In this document: positions 4,575 through 6,847 of the stretch, in pieces
Numbering within the stretch: position 1 is the first letter of the stretch
Layout of the letters: every line of letters starts with the position of its first letter
Source: Gammaproteobacteria bacterium
GTDB lineage: Bacteria > Pseudomonadota > Gammaproteobacteria > Eutrophobiales > Eutrophobiaceae
Assembly (NCBI GenBank): GCA_016198885.1
Contig: JACQHV010000213.1
Coordinates: 1-6,847, forward strand
DNA: 6,847 nt
Reading direction: 5' to 3'
Notes under the pieces: generated by a model
Databases searched by the model: none
The model's input: the letters and a program-made list of their open reading frames with translations, nothing else
Told to the model about the DNA's origin: nothing
Translations under genes and position numbers: made by a program

Positions 4575-6302
4575 GTGGGTAAAGCAAAAGAAATCCTGCG
4601 CGGTGCGGAAATATTCATTCGTGCCCTGAAAGAAGAAGGGGTCAAACATGTGTTTGGTTATCCCGGCGGCGCTGTATTGCATATCTATGATGAATTGTAC
4701 AAACAGGAAGAGCTGAACCATATCCTCGTGCGGCATGAGCAGGGGGCGACTCATGCTGCTGACGGTTACGCGCGGGCGACCGGCAAACCCGGTGTGGTTC
4801 TGGTTACCTCCGGGCCGGGCGCAACCAACTGCGTCACGGGCATTGCCACGGCCTATATGGATTCCATTCCGCTGGTGGTATTCACAGGTCAGGTACCCAC
4901 GCATCTGATCGGTAATGATGCCTTTCAGGAGGTCGATGCGATTGGTATCACTCGTCCCTGTGTGAAGCACAATTTCCTGGTCAAGGATGTGCGCGATTTG
5001 GCAAAGACCATCAAGCGCGCATTTTATGTGGCAACGAGCGGCCGCCCGGGACCTGTGGTTGTGGACATCCCGAAGGACATCACGGCGGACAGTTGTGAAT
5101 ATGAATATCCTGAAACCGTCGATATGCGTTCCTACAAGCCTGTTGTCAAAGGCCATCCCGGCCAGATCAGGCGCGCGGTCGAGCTGATCCTCTCGGCCAA
5201 AAAACCGATGATCTATACCGGCGGTGGTGTGATCCTGTCCGGTGCCAGTGAGGAATTAATCGAATTTACCCGGATCCTCGGCTATCCCATCACCAATACC
5301 CTGATGGGACTCGGCGCTTATCCGGCAACGGACAAGCAATTCATCGGCATGCTGGGTATGCACGGCACCTATGAGGCCAATATGGCCATGCATCAATGCG
5401 ATGTTTTGATTGCCATCGGTGCGCGCTTCGACGATCGTGTGACGGGGGATCTGAAGAAGTTCTGTCCCTATGCGAAGATTGTTCATATTGATGTTGATCC
5501 GTCATCGATCGCAAAGAATGTCCCGGTGGACATTCCGATCGTGGGCGATGTGAAACATGTGTTGCGCGATATGAATGTCCAGCTCAAGGAAAACAAGACC
5601 AAACCGGATGCTGAGGCGCTTAAACGCTGGTGGGACCAGATCAAGGAGTGGCAGAGTATCGATTGCCTTAAATATGATCGTAAAAGCAAGATCATCAAGC
5701 CGCAGTTTGTTATTGAAAAACTTTATGAACTGACGAAGGGTGATGCCTATATCACTTCCGATGTCGGCCAGCACCAGAGGTGGGCCGCGCAATTTTACAA
5801 GTTCGACAAGCCCAGACGCTGGATCAATTCAGGCGGTCTTGGCACGATGGGGTTTGGAATGCCTGCCGCCATGGGGGTCAAGCTCGCCTTCCCCGATGCT
5901 GTTGTTGCCTGTATTACCGGTGAAGCCAGTCTCGTGATGTGCATCCAGGAATTGTCCACCTGCAAGCAATACGGCCTGCCGATCAAGATCATCAATCTCA
6001 ACAATCGCTACATGGGAATGGTGCGGCAATGGCAGGAGTTTTTTTATGCAGGACGTTATTCACATTCTTATATGGATGCATTGCCGGATTTTGTCATGCT
6101 GGCGGAAAGTTTCGGACATGTCGGAATGAAAATTGAAAAGTCAAATAATGTCGAAAGCGCACTGAAGGAAGCACTGGCGATGAAAGACAAGCTGGTGTTG
6201 ATGGACTTTATCACCGATCAAACCGAGAATGTTTATCCCATGATCGCCTCGGGGAAAGGGCACCATGAGATGCATCTACCCCCGGAAAGAGAACTCGCCT
6301 GA
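4575..6302 (+). CDS. ilvI: Acetolactate synthase (acetohydroxyacid synthase) large catalytic subunit
   Basis: This 575-residue thiamine-diphosphate (ThDP) enzyme condenses pyruvate with pyruvate or 2-oxobutyrate, the first common step of valine, leucine and isoleucine synthesis. The ThDP pyrimidine-binding domain (about 10-175) contains VFGYPGGAVLHIYDEL and RHEQGATHAADGYAR, with catalytic Glu55. The central FAD-binding domain is about 195-345 (IGARFDDRVTG, HIDVDP). The diphosphate-binding domain is about 380-550 and contains the cofactor motif from Gly449 to Asn476-Asn477. That motif begins GEAS and not the textbook GDG; Glu still offers a carboxylate for the metal. RQWQEFF (484-490) carries the tryptophan of the substrate channel. 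The start is GTG at 4575; an in-frame TAA at 4521-4523, with no ATG between, excludes longer ATG forms. It pairs with the downstream gene for the small subunit and may equally be named ilvB. Confidence 0.96.
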   Translation: MGKAKEILRGAEIFIRALKEEGVKHVFGYPGGAVLHIYDELYKQEELNHILVRHEQGATHAADGYARATGKPGVVLVTSGPGATNCVTGIATAYMDSIPLVVFTGQVPTHLIGNDAFQEVDAIGITRPCVKHNFLVKDVRDLAKTIKRAFYVATSGRPGPVVVDIPKDITADSCEYEYPETVDMRSYKPVVKGHPGQIRRAVELILSAKKPMIYTGGGVILSGASEELIEFTRILGYPITNTLMGLGAYPATDKQFIGMLGMHGTYEANMAMHQCDVLIAIGARFDDRVTGDLKKFCPYAKIVHIDVDPSSIAKNVPVDIPIVGDVKHVLRDMNVQLKENKTKPDAEALKRWWDQIKEWQSIDCLKYDRKSKIIKPQFVIEKLYELTKGDAYITSDVGQHQRWAAQFYKFDKPRRWINSGGLGTMGFGMPAAMGVKLAFPDAVVACITGEASLVMCIQELSTCKQYGLPIKIINLNNRYMGMVRQWQEFFYAGRYSHSYMDALPDFVMLAESFGHVGMKIEKSNNVESALKEALAMKDKLVLMDFITDQTENVYPMIASGKGHHEMHLPPERELA

Positions 6303-6305
6303 GCC

Positions 6306-6791
6306 ATGCGTCACATTTTATCTTTGCTTCTGGAAAATGAAGCCGGGGCCTTGTCGCGGGTAGCCGGACTTTTTTCTGCACGCGCGTTTAATATTGAATC
6401 ATTGACGGTCGCCCCCACCGAGGACCCGACTGTCTCGCGCATGACACTGGTAACGTCCGGTTCTGACGAAATTATGGAACAGATCACCAAACACCTGAAC
6501 AAGCTGATCGATGTGATCAAGGTGATTGATCTGAACGACAGCCGTCATATTGAACGCGAATTGTTATTAATCAAACTGGTTGCGAAAAATAACAATCGTG
6601 AAGAGATAAAACGCCTGGTGGATATCTTTCGCGGGCGAATCATCGATGTCACGGAAAATACCTATACCATCGAAATGACCGGCAATGGTGAAAAAGTGGA
6701 TGCCTTTATTGAAACTCTGGACAAGAAGATCATTCTTGAAGTGGTACGCTCCGGTATTTCAGGGATATCGCGCGGCGACAAGGGAATTTGA
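6306..6791 (+). CDS. ilvH: Acetolactate synthase small regulatory subunit
   Basis: This 161-residue protein binds the large subunit, raises its activity and makes it sensitive to valine. Residues about 3-76 form an ACT domain with LLENEAGALSRVAGLFSARA and NIESLTVAP. Asn11, Gly14 and Asn29, positions tied to valine binding in E. coli IlvH, are all present, so feedback inhibition is expected. The C-terminal domain (about 80-155) has the usual ERELLLIKL, FRGRIIDVT and VVRSGISGISRGDK. The length is normal. The ATG lies 3 bp after the ilvI stop, and the nearest purine-rich site, GGAAAGAGAA (6284-6293), is about 12 bp upstream. Translation is therefore probably coupled to ilvI, which suits subunits made together. 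ilvC often follows in related genomes but is not in the window. Confidence 0.96.
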   Translation: MRHILSLLLENEAGALSRVAGLFSARAFNIESLTVAPTEDPTVSRMTLVTSGSDEIMEQITKHLNKLIDVIKVIDLNDSRHIERELLLIKLVAKNNNREEIKRLVDIFRGRIIDVTENTYTIEMTGNGEKVDAFIETLDKKIILEVVRSGISGISRGDKGI

Positions 6792-6823
6792 TCAGTGATT
6801 AGAACCTATCTCAAAATTTATTT

Positions 6824-6846
6824 CCCCCTCCCTTGGCGGGAGGGGG
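6824..6846 (+). terminator. Strong GC hairpin after ilvH, cut by the window edge
   Basis: CCCCCTCCC (6824-6832) pairs perfectly with GGGAGGGGG (6838-6846) across the loop TTGGC. The hairpin lies 32 bp after the ilvH stop. Any T-tract on the plus strand would be beyond the window, so an intrinsic terminator is likely but not proven. Hairpins of this type also occur as dispersed intergenic repeats, which is the main alternative. Confidence 0.5.
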
Positions 6847-6847
6847 C

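Noticed and set aside
4572..5156. Long minus-strand open frame (194 codons) opposite ilvI
   Set aside because: It is antisense to a strongly conserved catalytic gene, and its translation has no recognisable motif. It is a shadow of ilvI codon use.

Overview
The window (about 6.8 kb, moderate GC) looks like chromosome of a non-enteric gammaproteobacterium. The prolyl-tRNA synthetase is of the long bacterial type with an editing insertion and gammaproteobacterial-looking motifs (PTHEE, FRDEIRPRFG, REFLMKDAYSFH). The acetolactate synthase pair is also proteobacterial in type. The lineage is judged from remembered family patterns, not from a search. Short palindromic intergenic repeats with ATGG or GG cores are present, and a small AT-rich accessory patch interrupts an otherwise housekeeping region.

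Layout, left to right: (1) 21-1184, minus strand, a FIST-domain sensory protein. (2) 1185-1870, an accessory stretch. It holds a short minus-strand remnant resembling the 3' end of proS (1270-1359) and a small gene for a predicted exported protein (1386-1646). After that gene's stop, the same frame stays open to 1856. A palindromic operator-like site lies just before the next gene. (3) 1871-2542, a toxin-antitoxin operon of the RelE/HigB-like 'addiction module killer' and helix-turn-helix antidote type, followed by a weak terminator hairpin. (4) 2584-2687, two tandem copies of a 52-bp palindromic repeat; the second copy supplies the last codons and stop of proS. (5) 2665-4377, minus strand, proS. 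(6) 4378-4574, a divergent intergenic region with a well-formed sigma70-type promoter for ilvIH overlapped by related palindromes. (7) 4575-6791, ilvI-ilvH, the catalytic and regulatory subunits of acetolactate synthase, 3 bp apart. (8) 6824-6846, a perfect 9-bp stem hairpin at the window edge.

Housekeeping logic: ilvI and ilvH form one transcription unit for the first common step of branched-chain amino acid synthesis. The IlvH ACT domain keeps the residues expected for valine feedback. The promoter has a short leader with no room for an attenuator peptide, so control by a repressor or activator at the palindromes is more likely. proS is transcribed divergently and converges with the toxin-antitoxin operon.

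The most interesting feature is at the 3' side of proS. A diverged copy of the proS end lies about 1.3 kb beyond the real one in the same orientation, with the exported-protein gene and the toxin-antitoxin operon between the two copies. The present proS terminus itself lies inside a tandemly duplicated palindromic repeat. This suggests that the proS 3' end has been a site of insertion and remodelling. No wholly new multi-gene system is evident.
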